Source: Incurvaria masculella (lineage: Eukaryota; Arthropoda; Insecta; Lepidoptera; Incurvariidae). Taken from it: a DNA stretch of 64,000 nt. The notes under the pieces are model-generated. The model saw nothing but the letters and a program-made list of their open reading frames with translations. It did no database searches and was not told where the DNA came from. This document shows, piece by piece, positions 22,763 through 33,823 of this stretch. Position 1 is the first letter of the stretch. Every line of letters starts with the position of its first letter. The position numbers and the translations under genes are program-made. The stretch spans positions 17,440,001-17,504,000 of the forward strand of contig OX335649.1 in the NCBI GenBank assembly GCA_946894095.1. Direction: 5' to 3'.

Positions 22763-23540
22763 TACTTTACTGTTAATATCATAAAATTTTGAAATAAGAT
22801 TAATGTGTACATTCTACGAGATCATTCCACATGCTTTGTTCAATATTACAACAAACTAACGAATTAAAAAATACTAAATTAAATGAAAAACAACCGATGT
22901 TGTTGCAATTCAAACGCCTTCTAAAGTTGATAGCTCGCTTACCCAATTAGGCACACATCATCTTGTCTTTTAGAATAAATGTTTGCTGTATTTTATTTTT
23001 CTTTCGTGTTCATTGGTCCATCAATGTATGGAATCGTACCGAAAACCCTATTTATAGCCTCATACATTTCTAAAACAATCAGTATATAGGATTGTAATAA
23101 CAATATCATAATGTCCACGCATGAAGGAATAATACAATTTTACAGCCACAGTTTACAGTAAATCCAGTACAGTCGGAAAGTTAATGTTGGAGAAGTACTA
23201 TTTTATATGTTTTGTTATTATATGGATACGTGAAATCTTATTACTTTGAGGTTATCCAACGACATCCAAATTGAAGCATTGTAATCAGATAAAGTTTTTG
23301 GTCTGAAGATAGATGGTCATAAGAAGCAGGATTATATCCTGCTTTATTCAATTTATTTTTTTATGGTGAGTCACACATGACAGCGAGCATTCTGTTTTGC
23401 AAAATGTTTTGTCCTTCGAAATACATTTTCAAGAATAATATTTTATCACTGATCAAGTCGCTCTCGGTTGTGAGAAATAAAAAAATTAAAAGCTACTAAA
23501 TTTAGCATTTTAAAACACCCCCCGAAATATATTCTATGCT
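22763..23540. other. Nothing recognised
   Basis: AT-rich sequence without supported features. Confidence 0.4.
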
Positions 23541-23932
23541 TTTTTTTTATGCGATCTGACATGGATGGCTAATACGACACAACTACAGTTATGATATTAG
23601 CCCACCACCAAAGCCATACACCAAATTCCCGAAGGAATTAGGTGTCATGCCAGGACCTTCCCTTTAAGAGCACGGCTACATTGAACTGGATGGAAAACAC
23701 AGAAAATGTTTTGCTGTTGCTTTGCGTATATGTTGATCCAATGCGATGGTACCAACCCGGAACTACAACCCCTAGTAGGGGGAGGGGACCTACAGTTTTA
23801 CATGGATTCCGAACCATGGAGCAGCTCGCATTCGTGACGAAATGCACTTATCGAATTTGGAAAGAGAAAGACAGTGGTGCATGTCGGAATTGAACCCAGG
23901 CCTCGGGTACGCTAGGCCAGTCCCCACGCTGA
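23541..23932 (-). mobile_element. tRNA-head SINE
   Basis: The A-tail shows as a T-run at 23541-23548, then the common body in reverse (CATGGATGGCTAATACGACA, CATTGAACTGGATGG, GGGGACCTACAGTTTTACAT). The tRNA-like head ends near 23932 (GAATTGAACCC is the reversed B box). It carries the same body as the 5S-head copies. Confidence 0.7.
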
Positions 23933-24223
23933 ACAATGTTTTTTATAATTTTGCTTAACGATATTTTTTTCGATAAGTGTACCAGCTTCTGGCCCGCGAA
24001 AGTAGCTTTTATTTCTTTTGGGTATCTCGTGCCATTAATTTTTTTGCGGATTCGTTGGCCCACTATAATCTGACCGACAGCTGATTCTTAGATCGTCTTA
24101 TGACATGCAATTTTATGTAACCAGATAATGACGGTTACTTCATAGGAATTTCACTTTTATAAGAAGTTGTAGGTATGGAATAATCTATTTAACGGTGACA
24201 TTCAAAACAACATCATAATTTTT

Positions 24224-24506
24224 ACGGTACCCAAAGGGTGAAAACGGAACCCTATCCGTCCGTCCGTCCGTCCATCCGTCCGTCCGTCCGTCCGTCTGTC
24301 CCAGGGCAGTATCTCATGAACCGTAATAGTTAGGCAGCTCAAATTTGTAACAGAATGTGTATTTATTTTGCCGCTATAACAACAAATAGGTAAAATAAAA
24401 AAAAATATAAAAAATAAAGCGGGACCCCATACAAAAAACATGTTTTTTTTTTGTGTTGATGGTACGGAACCCTTCGTATGTGCGAGTCCGACTCGCACTT
24501 GGCCGG
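24224..24506 (+). mobile_element. (GTCY)n-carrying MITE, 5' end slightly eroded
   Basis: GGTACCCAAAGGGTGAAAAC, a direct jump from GGAACCCTA to the GTCC tract (the AAGCCTCCGC block is lost), then the standard body and a GACTCGCACTTGGCCGG end. Confidence 0.75.
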
Positions 24507-25084
24507 TTTTTTTTATTACTCAACAATATGCCCCATAGAAATTCATTAGAAACTCCTTTACTATACTACAAGCGACATATTTATTCTGTGCTAGTTTCGT
24601 TATTTTTTCGTACATTTATCGTGACGGTGCGCTGCGGTTGTTCCAATCCAAGCGATATTCTCAGTAAATATGGCGTAGACTGTTCAATGAATAGAAGAAT
24701 GGTGAAGAAAATAAAATTAACGAATTAAAAGGTTTTGGTGTTCATATCATGGATTGCAAAATATTTTGGGTGGAAATACGCTTCACATTCAAACCTTTTA
24801 AAATGAAAATTCATTTGTTTGTTTTTTATATTTGATCATAACATACTTCATTGAAATACATACACTCTTAAACTTACAAAATAAAACCAGTAACTTACCG
24901 CTAACTAAAACTGTACTAAGCTTAAAAGAAAATTTCCTCCATGCCAGCCCAGCTGCATAGTACATAAACAGCTCAGTGCATTTGCCCTCTGAATTTCCGT
25001 GCTAATTTACCGTATGAAAAATTATTCCAACCAAACCGAGTCAAATGACAACAAAAAGAAAATTTTAGACAAATTTTCGGTTCT
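24507..25084. other. Nothing recognised
   Basis: Flanking DNA left of the RTE insertion; short open frames only. Confidence 0.35.
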
Positions 25085-25097
25085 CTGTGGTTTTGAC

Positions 25098-25816
25098 GTC
25101 GGCGGATTGCCTCGTTACGCACAATATCCTGTAGCGATATTCCCAGCATGGCTCGCTCCATTGCTCGCTGGGCAACTTTCAGCCTTTGGACAACGGCGAC
25201 CGTCAGAGTCCACGTTTCACACCCGTACGTCATAACCGGGAGGACGAACTGGTCATATATTCGGGTCTTTAAATTTTGCGGAAGGTCAGACCTCAGAGCG
25301 AACTTAAGCTTTCCGAAGGCAGCCCAACCCAGTTGAATCCGTCTCTCAACCTCCCTAGACAGTCCTTGTCTACCAAGCCGCAGGATTTGACCGAGATATA
25401 CGTACTCTTCAACCTGTTCGATCACTTCTCCGTCGATAACGATTTGTCCTCCCGTCATACCCTCGGTCGCCATGACCTTGGTTTTTTCCCGGTTCATCTT
25501 CAGACCTACCTTTATCGATGCTTCATAAAGGTCTTCCAGCATGGTCTGGAGCTGAACAAGGGAATTTGACAGAAGAACAATGTCATCGGCGAAGCGAAGA
25601 TGACTGAGAAAATCTCCATTTATGTTGATACCCATGTTGTCCCATTCAAGCGTCTTGAACACATCTTCCAATGCGTTTGTGAAGAGCTTGGGTGAGATCA
25701 CATCCCCCTGCCTTACGCCTTTACCAAGGAGGATGGGTTGGGTATTTTCATGGAGCCTCACAGTCATCGTCGCGGACCGATACAGATTTCGGAGTACCTC
25801 GATGTAGCGGTGGTCG
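25098..25816 (-). pseudogene. RTE reverse transcriptase fragment (inverted half)
   Basis: The translation shows palm-domain features of a non-LTR reverse transcriptase: VRQGDVISPKLF, then RFADDIVLLS with the catalytic FADD at 25593-25582, MNREKTKVM, and YVYLGQ, followed by thumb-like sequence ending RNEAIRRR. The frame starts upstream of the first ATG (25767), in the 5' direction to about 25816 (DHRYIEVLRNLY), where the inversion breakpoint lies. Past 25098 the open frame runs on into host DNA (QNHREPK...), which is not part of the element. The N-terminal endonuclease is absent. Confidence 0.85.
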
Positions 25817-26106
25817 ACGTACCAAAGTAGTCGATATTGGACACCGGGTGGCTAAGCTAAAATGGCAGTGGGCTGGTCACGTCAGCCGAAGAGACGACGA
25901 CCGTTGGAGTAACCGTGTCCAACACTGGCGGCCGTGGACAGGCAAACGGAGTGTGGGAAGACCACCCGCCAGGTGGGAAGACGACATCAAGTGCGTCGGC
26001 GGAAAGCAGTGGTTCCGTACCGCTGAGGGCCGGGAGGACTGGAGAAGGATTGGAGAGGCGTATGTCCAGCAGTGGACGCAAACACGCTGAATGACTGACT
26101 GACTGA
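25815..26106 (+). pseudogene. RTE ORF C-terminal fragment (sense half)
   Basis: Encodes the C-terminal tail typical of RTE ORFs (GHRVAKLKWQWAGH, RSVGRPPARWEDDIK, EAYVQQWTQTR) and stops at 26088-26090, 16 nt before the (GACT)n end. Open frame upstream of about 25815 is antisense to the inverted half. Confidence 0.85.
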
Positions 26107-26141
26107 CTGTGGTTTTGACATAGTATAGGTACGTAAAAAAA

Positions 26142-26455
26142 CCGGCCAAGTGCGAGTCGGACTCGCACAGGAAGGGTTCCGTACCATCTACAAGATCTAA
26201 CATAAAAAATCACATTTTTGTATGGGCCCCCCCTTTAATTTTGATTATTTTTTTATTTTACCTATTTGTTGTTATAGCGGCAAAATAAATACACACGCTG
26301 TGAAAATTTCAGCTACCTACCTATTACGGTTCATGAGATACAGCCCTGTGACAGACGGACAGTCAGACGGACGGACGGACGGACGGACGGACGGACGGAC
26401 GGACGGACAGCGGAGGCTTAGTAATAGGGTTCCGTACCCAATGGGTGAAAACGGA
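26142..26455 (-). mobile_element. (GTCY)n-carrying MITE with flipped terminal loop
   Basis: Complete at the CCGGCCAAGTGCGAGTC end and through the long GACG-repeat tract (26347-26407). In the terminal hairpin the loop reads in the opposite direction from all other copies (TACCCAATGGGTGAAAA where the reverse complement is expected), and the copy then breaks off. Confidence 0.8.
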
Positions 26456-27418
26456 AATTTCTGCAGGTGCAGCTATTTATTGCTATCAATATCGTATCAT
26501 TTCATTAACATAAAAGTTTTTATTTTAAAACTCGCCATGTAAATAAATAGATTAATATTTATATTTTCATAAGCCTTCACTCTCTATCAAAATGATTTCA
26601 AAAATACATTTGAAGCCAAGAACAAATGATGTCACGAGATGGTACCATTCAATGTGTTTTAGCGTAAACACGTGAAAGTGAATTATCTTGACTTCATCTC
26701 GCAGTTCCGGTTCTTGCGTGCATTTTTTGCGGTTTCGTAGCGAACGTGGTGTTGATAAAAAAAACGCTAGGATTTTCTGCACAAGTATTGTACTGATTTG
26801 TGGAGTAAAATTCATTGATTATGCAATCATTTCGTTATCTGCAAGAGATGGCAGTATTTCATGAAGACATATACTTTGCGCATCACGATCACGCCATAAA
26901 ATACTAGTTTTCGTTAATCTTATTTTCTGTTATGACGATTTATTATTTTTTATTACTTATTGACACATCGACAATTTTTTTTTACCAAATGTCAAACTAA
27001 TGCAAAGTACTTCTTTTCGTTAGTCTAATGCTGAGATAAATAACAGAAACTAAGACAAACGAAAACTAGTACTTTGTGACGTGATATTTCATTTCAATTT
27101 ATTTTATTTCAATTGTTTATTGTTTATTCATCATCCATAGGCGGCACTGCACTCGGATTTGTCATATTTGTTCATTAGAAAATATCAAAGTAATGCAAAA
27201 TGCAAAGTAGTACTTTTCATTAGACAGTTTCTTCTATTACGACTATTAATTTCGGACTAAAACGAATGAAAACTAGTACTAGTTTTCGTTGTGACGTCGC
27301 TATGACATTTTTTTATGGACGAAATCTCAAAGTAGTGCAAAATCACGTCACAAAGTATTACTTTTCGTTAGTCATAGTTCAGATGACTATTTTTGCAGCG
27401 TCAGTTTCTGTTGCAGCC
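26456..27418. repeat. Patchwork of inverted ACTAGTACTTT-type repeats
   Basis: From about 26885 to 27415 short blocks such as CGAAAACTAGTACTTTGTGA recur in both orientations, with TGACGT next to them. A block CAGCACTCGGATTTGTCATA is shared with 15035. It looks like overlapping foldback elements. No gene is supported. Confidence 0.4.
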
Positions 27419-27421
27419 TAA

Positions 27422-27547
27422 GCCCCGGTTGCACGAAGAGACGGCCGAGTTAATCAATGTTTAAACACGTCACTTTTAGTGATCCGCATAGAGTTCCTTC
27501 CATACTGTCCACACAAAGTGACGTGTCTACTACGTGTGACTCGGCCC
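27422..27547. mobile_element. PIF/Harbinger-like MITE, copy 1
   Basis: Ends are GCCCCGGTTGCACGAAGAG and (inverted) GGGCCGAGTCACAC; TAA abuts both sides (27419-27421 and 27548-27550), a TWA-type 3-bp duplication typical of PIF/Harbinger. Slightly shorter than the other two copies. Confidence 0.75.
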
Positions 27548-27643
27548 TAAGTCTATGTTAAACCTGAAATCAATGCTTTTATCATTGAATGTGATAACTC
27601 TCGCTCGGGTTCGAAAGCAGATCGCCAATTATAACCCGCGCGA

Positions 27644-27822
27644 GAAAATGGCGAAGTGCAAAGTGGGCACTTGTGGTCCGGCGCTCGGTGTCGCGGCTGC
27701 CGCGGTGGGTATTTGGGTCAGCCGGTTTTCCGACAAGTGGCTAGTTTCGCAATTTCGGCGCGCGCCGTCCGAGTGCGCGCGCATTGGTGAACGCATACCT
27801 GGCGGGCTACTCATGCAAATGT
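27644..27822 (+). CDS. Possible first coding exon, unidentified
   Basis: In a CpG-rich island an ATG with good context (AAAATGG at about 27646) opens a frame of roughly 58 codons. It contains a Cys-rich start (MAKCKVGTCG) and a small-residue hydrophobic segment (PALGVAAAAVGIWV) that could be a membrane anchor or signal. Third positions are GC-biased relative to the surroundings. GT donors are available inside (for example after GCCGCG), so the exon may end early. I cannot name a family or find a second exon. The opposite strand is open over the same span, so the frame may merely reflect base composition. Confidence 0.2.
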
Positions 27823-27901
27823 GAGTCACCTGTGAGTTCGCTGCGAGTTCGCACAGCGATCACCCGAACAACTAAATATGTTATGCGAAGCGCATGACAG
27901 C

Positions 27902-28198
27902 TAGGGTTGCCACCTCTCCCGGGTTCCCGAGTCTCCCGGAATCGGACCCAAAAAAAATGAACTCTCCCGTCTCCCGGAAGTATTTAGTAATCATTGTTTT
28001 TTTCCTGAATTTCAAATTCGCAGGTACAAAACGATTGACTCGATATGAAATTCATTTAAAAACCTTTTTTTTTCCTTCATCACTTTTATTGGTCGAGCGA
28101 GATTCTTGTATTAACTTTATTTAGTCGGCCCAATAAGCACGATCTTTTTTTTATATTTTAATCTCCGGGCGATCCGGAATCAAAAGGTGGCAACCCTA
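27902..28198. mobile_element. hAT-type MITE, 297 bp
   Basis: Terminal inverted repeats TAGGGTTGCCACCT at both ends; 8-bp flanking duplication ATGACAGC (27894-27901) and ATGACGGC (28199-28206), one mismatch. Length of the duplication and the TAGGG start fit the hAT superfamily. No transposase. Confidence 0.8.
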
Positions 28199-28206
28199 AT
28201 GACGGC

Positions 28207-28644
28207 TATGTATCCGCGCAGATGAAGAAGCGATACGAAATCTTAGACCGGTACTCTTGTGCGAGCAACGTATGGTTTGCAAAACAGGTGGCTTATAAAA
28301 TTTGCTATTTTCTCAAAATAAAATATGATTTGTTCTCATAAATACATTCCATATTTAAGTTAAAGTATAAATTAAAAAAGACAGTTGAGGCAACTGCATT
28401 TATTCTCGTGCTATTCACGAGCACAAATGCAATGGCCACGACCATCTCGTAAATGAGTACATGGCCTGAGAGGGGTACGTTTTTATTTTAATTATCCTTG
28501 AGTAATGTTTCCAAATAACTTAAACTTAAAAAACGTGATAGTCTTTTCAAGCAAATGTCCTAACTTTCATTGTATCATGAAGATATCGCAAATCTGATTT
28601 ACCACGTACTTACGTACACTCAGCCAGTCCAGAATTGGCTTTTT
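28207..28644. other. Nothing recognised
   Basis: No gene or shared repeat seen. Confidence 0.35.
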
Positions 28645-28999
28645 AGGCATCCGTACCCAAAGGGTGACAACGGAACCCTATTACTAAGCTTAATCTGTCC
28701 GTCCGTTCGTCCATCCGTCTGTCCGTCTGTACGTCTGTACGTCCGTCCGTCCGTCCGTCCGTCCGTCCGTCCGTCCGTCCGTCCGTCCGTCCGTCCGTCA
28801 CAGGGCTGTATCTCATCAACCGTAATAGGTAGGCAGCCGAAATTTTCACAGAGTGTATTTATTTTGCCGCTTTAACAACAAATAAGTAAAACTAAAAAAA
28901 TATAAAAATGAACCCATACAAAAAACCTGTTTTTTTGTGGTAAATCTTGAACGATGGTACGGAACCCTTCGTGTGCGTGTCCGACTCGCACTTGGCCGG
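28645..28999 (+). mobile_element. (GTCY)n-carrying MITE, longest tetranucleotide tract
   Basis: From AGGCATCCGTACCCAAAGGG to CACTTGGCCGG. The GTCC/GTCT/GTAC tract spans about 28697-28798 (roughly 25 units), the longest in the window. A T-run flanks each side. Confidence 0.85.
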
Positions 29000-30446
29000 T
29001 TTTTTTTACCTAAAACGACACGTTAGAACATGAAAAAATATTCCAACGAACATTCGATGTTACGCATCTCGAATTCGTAGGCGAACTAACAACAGTTAGA
29101 CGCTTTCTACTAACTCGCGGCTAAGCTGCTGCCGCCGCCATATGAACGAGTTTCAATCGCTACTCCCGTCCTTACATGCTCGCTGGAGTCTAATGGAAGC
29201 TAAGTCAACCTACCATGTGAACAAGAAACTTCAAGTTAAGATCCCCGTTTCTTGTTTTTCTAAATCTAAACGTAAATATAGTTCCGATGCTCCTGCATAT
29301 TATTTAACAACCACTCCAAACTAGTTTGCAGGTTTCAAAGGAAAAAAAAGACTAACCCGGCAATGTTTCTTTGCTTTTTTTCTTCGCCAGAGGTAATCGA
29401 ACCGGCAGACAAACAAAATATTGTCGACGGATCCGAGCGTTTAACATATATCTAATTGAGGAAACACAGAAATTTATTAATTTAGGTTTAAAGAGCGAAG
29501 AACAGGATTTTTATGCTGTATTTGCTACATAAATTTTTATTAGAAAACCAGAAAGGAAAGAAGTGGTCTATCACTCGTGTGTGAGTTAAACTAATATCAC
29601 GACTGTAGGGTAGGTCAGTTAGACTGTAGGTCAGTCATCTATATGTAGTTTAAGAACAAAATAGTCATTTTGTTCCGTTTCTAACTTTATTCAAACAGAT
29701 ATGATGACTCGGAAGCTTATCCGGAAATAACTAAAGTATATTATTTTATAAATTATGTTTATTTGAAGTGAACCTTTCCCAATATGTAAATATAGAAGAC
29801 TTCAAAGGTAACTGCTGGATCTAACAAAATTGGCTGAATTGAATGGCTATTAATTATCTCAATATAGTTATTTATCTGTACCTTTCTGCTAGATTTTCAT
29901 GCTGCCCTTAATATATTTTATTACATTAAATTCAAAATATAGTTTTAAGTGAAGCCAGTTAATTAGTTGATCCAAAGTTGTTACAAATTTAGTAAACGAT
30001 TTATAGTTATCTTTTTTTCTTTACTGTACAGGTCGTAACATCTGCAGATATTTTTTTACTGTGACATTCTGCGTTCTTTATTTAAAATAGATGCAAGAAA
30101 GAGTTCTAGTATCCTGATTTTTTACAATTCGGTCATCGCTTCGGATGAGCGCTTCTGGATCGGACCAACTGGTGTCCCGATTGGTTGATTGACCGGTCGT
30201 CAGAGAGCGGCCGCTGTGCTCGAGAAAGCCAATCCATTTGCTGCAACCGGTTTGCAATAGAATTTTGTTTGAAGCTGGTTGTATAAAAGAAGAGCCGATA
30301 AAATCATAGCCAAAATGTAACAATTTTTTAAGTTATCCTTTTTTAGACGCGCTTGGAAAAACCGGCCAGACTGGTATTAACAGTATATGTTTTCGCTTGT
30401 AACGAAGTATCGCGCAACGATGCAACATATAATTTATTTTGAACTA
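29000..30446. other. No gene supported; short repeat at 29095-29195
   Basis: The block ACTAACTCGCGGCTA...GCCGCCATATGAACGA...CATGCTCGCTGG recurs in reverse orientation at about 43435-43535, so it is a dispersed repeat. The rest is AT-rich with nothing recognisable. Confidence 0.35.
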
Positions 30447-31475
30447 GCTGCTGTACCGGGCTCCGCTCGAGTTAGTGTCGGCTAAATTATTTCATGGATA
30501 AAAAGTAGCCCACATGTCTGGTCCAAATAAGGGTCAATCTGGTCCGGGATAATGTATCCATCTACCAAATTTAATCAACATTGTTTGAGCCAAAATAGCA
30601 TGATTTAAGGTGGCCCAACCCGGCGGGCCAAACTCATTCGCGGGTACGGTACAAAACCGTGCTGTTGCGCTCTGGGACCTTCTCTGTTTCAAAGAATAAG
30701 ACAGGCTCCGTGATGAGGAAGATGCAACATGTTCACAAAAAAGACAATGTGCATAGTCCACCTCCAAAGTTATTGTATAAAACGCGCGAAAAATTCGAAC
30801 TTTCGGACCTTATAACTTAGGAACCAAACACATTTTTACAATGTCAATGGTCATCAGACATCTAGTTCGATCAAATAAAGCTATTTTGAGCAAAATTTTG
30901 GATCTCTGACAAGAAATATGGGCGTGATCTTCTTTCCCCTTTTTTATGTGGAGATGAGCGGGATGGGCCACCTTAATGAGAAACATCCAATAATTCCCAT
31001 TTAGAGCTTCGTTGACATTTGGTGGCTATTTAAAAAAAAAGCATTTGTCGCCAAAACCTTTCTGCACTTGCACTGCAACATTGCTTACCTAGTAAGTAAG
31101 TAACGTGTAACGTAGGTAAGTTTAGCGTGGACTCCAACCCACAGCCAGCCTCAACATAGAAAACATCCCCAACCTGACTGCTCCCAGAGATGCTATACGT
31201 TGATAAAATACGCATAAAAATCGGGTCAGTGGTTAAGAATTTAACACTCTTTACTGACCCCTCTGATAATGAAGCGTTATATTATGTAGCCTATAAGTTT
31301 AGAGTAGAATTAGGCTAGACCTTAGTACAATCCGCATCTAAATAGAGTAATCAGTTATCATATAATAAGTATTTTATTCCATAGGTCGCACCTCTGGCGA
31401 TTTAGCGTTATGCCAAGTAGTCCTAAAGTTGCGGGAAATACCAAGCCGTACTTCGGTACAATTAGTAAAAGTAAG
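30447..31475 (+). repeat. Dispersed repeat, copy 2, split by a TTAA MITE
   Basis: Direct copy of 3700-4312 starting TAGCTGCTGTACCGGGCTCC, interrupted at 30605 by a MITE and carrying a few extra small insertions (for example around 31220-31260). It ends in the same TTCGGTACAATTAGTAAAAG block. Confidence 0.65.
30609..30972. mobile_element. TTAA-flanked MITE, internally deleted (364 bp)
   Basis: Same family as 8538-9079, reverse orientation, lacking about 180 bp of the interior. TTAA abuts both ends (30605-30608, 30973-30976). The unoccupied site in the other copy of the host repeat reads GCATGATGTAATGAGAAA, confirming one target copy before insertion. Confidence 0.85.
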
Positions 31476-31647
31476 CGCGTAAGTAGTTAATAAGAGAAAT
31501 TTACGGATTTTTTTTAATTTAAATTTATTTTAATAAATATAGAATTCAAGTAGGCATCTTTTTTTTTGCATAGAGTTTGACAGAACCGAACACGAGATCT
31601 TTTTATTTCGATTTCATGAGTAGGTATGCTGTACAGCAATGTATTTA

Positions 31648-32312
31648 TTTTTAACCGACTTCAAAAAAAGGAGGAGGTTATCAATTCGTCTGTATGTTTT
31701 TTTTTTTTTTTTTGTTTTTTTTTTTTTTTATGTTTGTTACCGCATAACTTTTTCCTGGGTTAACCGATTTTGATGATTATTTTTTTAAATGATAGCTAGT
31801 GCTTCCCAAGTGGTCCCATTTTAATTTGGTTAAGTTCTGACAATGATATCTATGAGAAAATCATAAAAGTCTTAAATTTGTATTAAGATGTGCGCGACAA
31901 ATGGACGAATAACTCAATATAACGCCAACCGATTTCGGTGATTCTTTTTTTATTGGAAAGGACGTGTACAAATTAGTAAGTTTACTTCAGATTCACTAAA
32001 AATTAACAAATAAAAAAACAAATTTAACAAAAAAAATAACCGACTTCAAAGGAAAAGCACTAAAAAGTAAAAAATAATGTTCATTTTTGTAGTTACGATT
32101 TCTGTTATTTTTTGAGTCGGTGTCAGCCAAGGTTAGGTTAGGTTAGGTTAGGTTAGGTTAGATTAGGTTAGGTTCTCTTGATTGGCGCAGCGCGTGCCCG
32201 GCTGACGCCGACTCAAAAAATAACAGAAATCGTAACTACAAAAATGAACATTATTTTTTACTTTTTAGTGCTTTTCCTTTGAAGTCGGTTATTTTTTTTG
32301 TTAAATTTGTTT
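31648..32312. mobile_element. Foldback A+B unit with (TTAGG)n loop
   Basis: Block A (31650-32015) is in the same orientation as the left A block at 21590. It is followed by palindrome B (32030-32310), whose arms of about 95 bp run from AACCGACTTCAAAGGAAAAG to GAGTCGG(T/C)GTCAGCC. The loop holds (TTAGG)n at 32130-32172 with one unit mutated, plus a GATTGGCGCAGCGCGTG segment. Confidence 0.7.
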
Positions 32313-33740
32313 TTATATACATATTCTTATAATATGTGAATAGTATTTTCATTAAAATTTAACTAAATTCTCAAAAGAAATATAAGTAAATTGTGCTTCA
32401 TATAACTGTTAACTGATTGAATATGTAATCACATCAATACATTAACGTTAAGTCAATTACCTGTTATTGTTTGCAGAAAGGTAATACATATTTGCATTAT
32501 CGTACATGTACATACAGACGCCAGGCCACAAGCGTGAGCACACATACATTATTCAATAACAGTGACAGGTTGTCAATATCTACCTATTTTTGTGTGTTTT
32601 ATTTATCCTTCAAATTAGGGCGGAAGTAGGTCTCGAAACGTGCAAAACCATCGATTTAAAAAACCGGTCAAGCGTGTACGTGTTTACGTGCCGTGGGTTC
32701 CGTCCCTGCTGGACATGGTAATTCGCCCTTGTCTGATCAATATTTTGCAATTTCATACAAAATAACCGCTTCAGAAATGTAGCTTTTTCTCAAAAAGTAT
32801 GATGTTTTGAGCAAAAGTAACTAAGGAATGTGACATGTATGTATGTATAATCGACCGTGAAGCAAGGACACATTAATTGAAGAAAGAGCCCAGTAAAAAG
32901 AACTACTTTACGAATATACTGCAAAGCTGAACCCAAAAAAGTAACTAGTTGGTGCACGATTGCATTAGTGTTCTCCCTATATTGCGATTGTTTTTCGGAA
33001 TTTTCAAACATCCGTCAATAGGAGAACAATTCGGGACAAATGCGTGTGACCGACAGAAGAGAAGACCCCATTTTTGCGACGGGACCCAAAAAAATATTGT
33101 TGAGTTTTTCATAAAGACTAACAATCTCTAAAGTAAATTTCATGTTTTGATCTTAAAACTGCAAAAGCTTTATACATTTGTTGTAATGATTTCTAAAAGT
33201 TATAAAAATTCCAAACAAAGAATAATTTAATTCAAAATAAATTTGTCTAGAACAACACTCATCGTTTTGATAAGAAACTAATGTATAAATATGTATTTTT
33301 AATGTTCTTTGCAATCGTAGCTTTTTTGTTTTTAGAAAAAATATTGTTTTTAGTGCTTAAAGTCATGGAAACAGCTATTTTCAATGTATAAAACGGTCTT
33401 TTCCACGCTACCTTGACACTGTCTTGTTTCCGCCTTAATATTCGACGGGAATCGTTCAGTTGTGTTTTTACAAGTGAATGTATTTATAAGCATAGTATAC
33501 TGCTTGCAATCTAGATAAATATCAAAAGTCAAAACAGATTAGCATAGCTGTCCTAATGAACATTTATGTCGAGACCTCAGATCAAAAAAGAAAATAGATT
33601 AGCCATCTAGCGCGTGTTAAATTAATGCCATGCCGTTATTCGATTTTAAAAAATATAGACAAATCAAGTATTATTACAAAGTAATTAATTAATAAAGTTA
33701 ATCTGCTCGTGCATCAGCGAGAGAGCGATCAATAGGTTGA
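32313..33740. other. Nothing recognised
   Basis: AT-rich; only short frames on either strand, none resembling a known protein. A scrap like the (GTCY)n MITE end may lie at 32665-32725. Confidence 0.4.
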
Positions 33741-33823
33741 TCAAAACTTGGGATCTTTGACAAAAAATATGGGCGTGATCTTCTTTCCCCGTTTGTATGG
33801 GGAGTTGAGCGGGATGGCCCACC
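33741..33823 (-). mobile_element. TTAA-MITE end fragment
   Basis: Only one terminus (GGATCTTTGACAAAAAATAT...GGGATGGCCCACC) followed by TTAA at 33824-33827. Confidence 0.6.

Larger units (their letters stand above)
25098..26106 (+). mobile_element. RTE-type LINE fragment, 5'-inverted, with 13-bp target duplication
   Basis: The right part (about 25815-26106) is the sense-strand 3' end of an RTE-clade ORF (residues such as KLKWQWAGHVSRR, GRPPARWEDDI, then a stop), ending in a (GACT)n tail. The left part (25098 to about 25816) is the preceding portion of the same ORF on the opposite strand. The two protein pieces join end to end (RNEAIRRR + TKVVDIG) if the left part is flipped. CTGTGGTTTTGAC flanks both sides (25085-25097 and 26107-26119). 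This is the structure expected from twin priming during target-primed reverse transcription. The element is 5' truncated and dead. Confidence 0.9.

Noticed and set aside
28570..28875. Ser/Val/Pro-Arg repeat protein (and its antisense with TDGR repeats)
   Set aside because: Translations of the (GTCC/GTCT)n tract of a MITE; the same pattern appears in every MITE copy.
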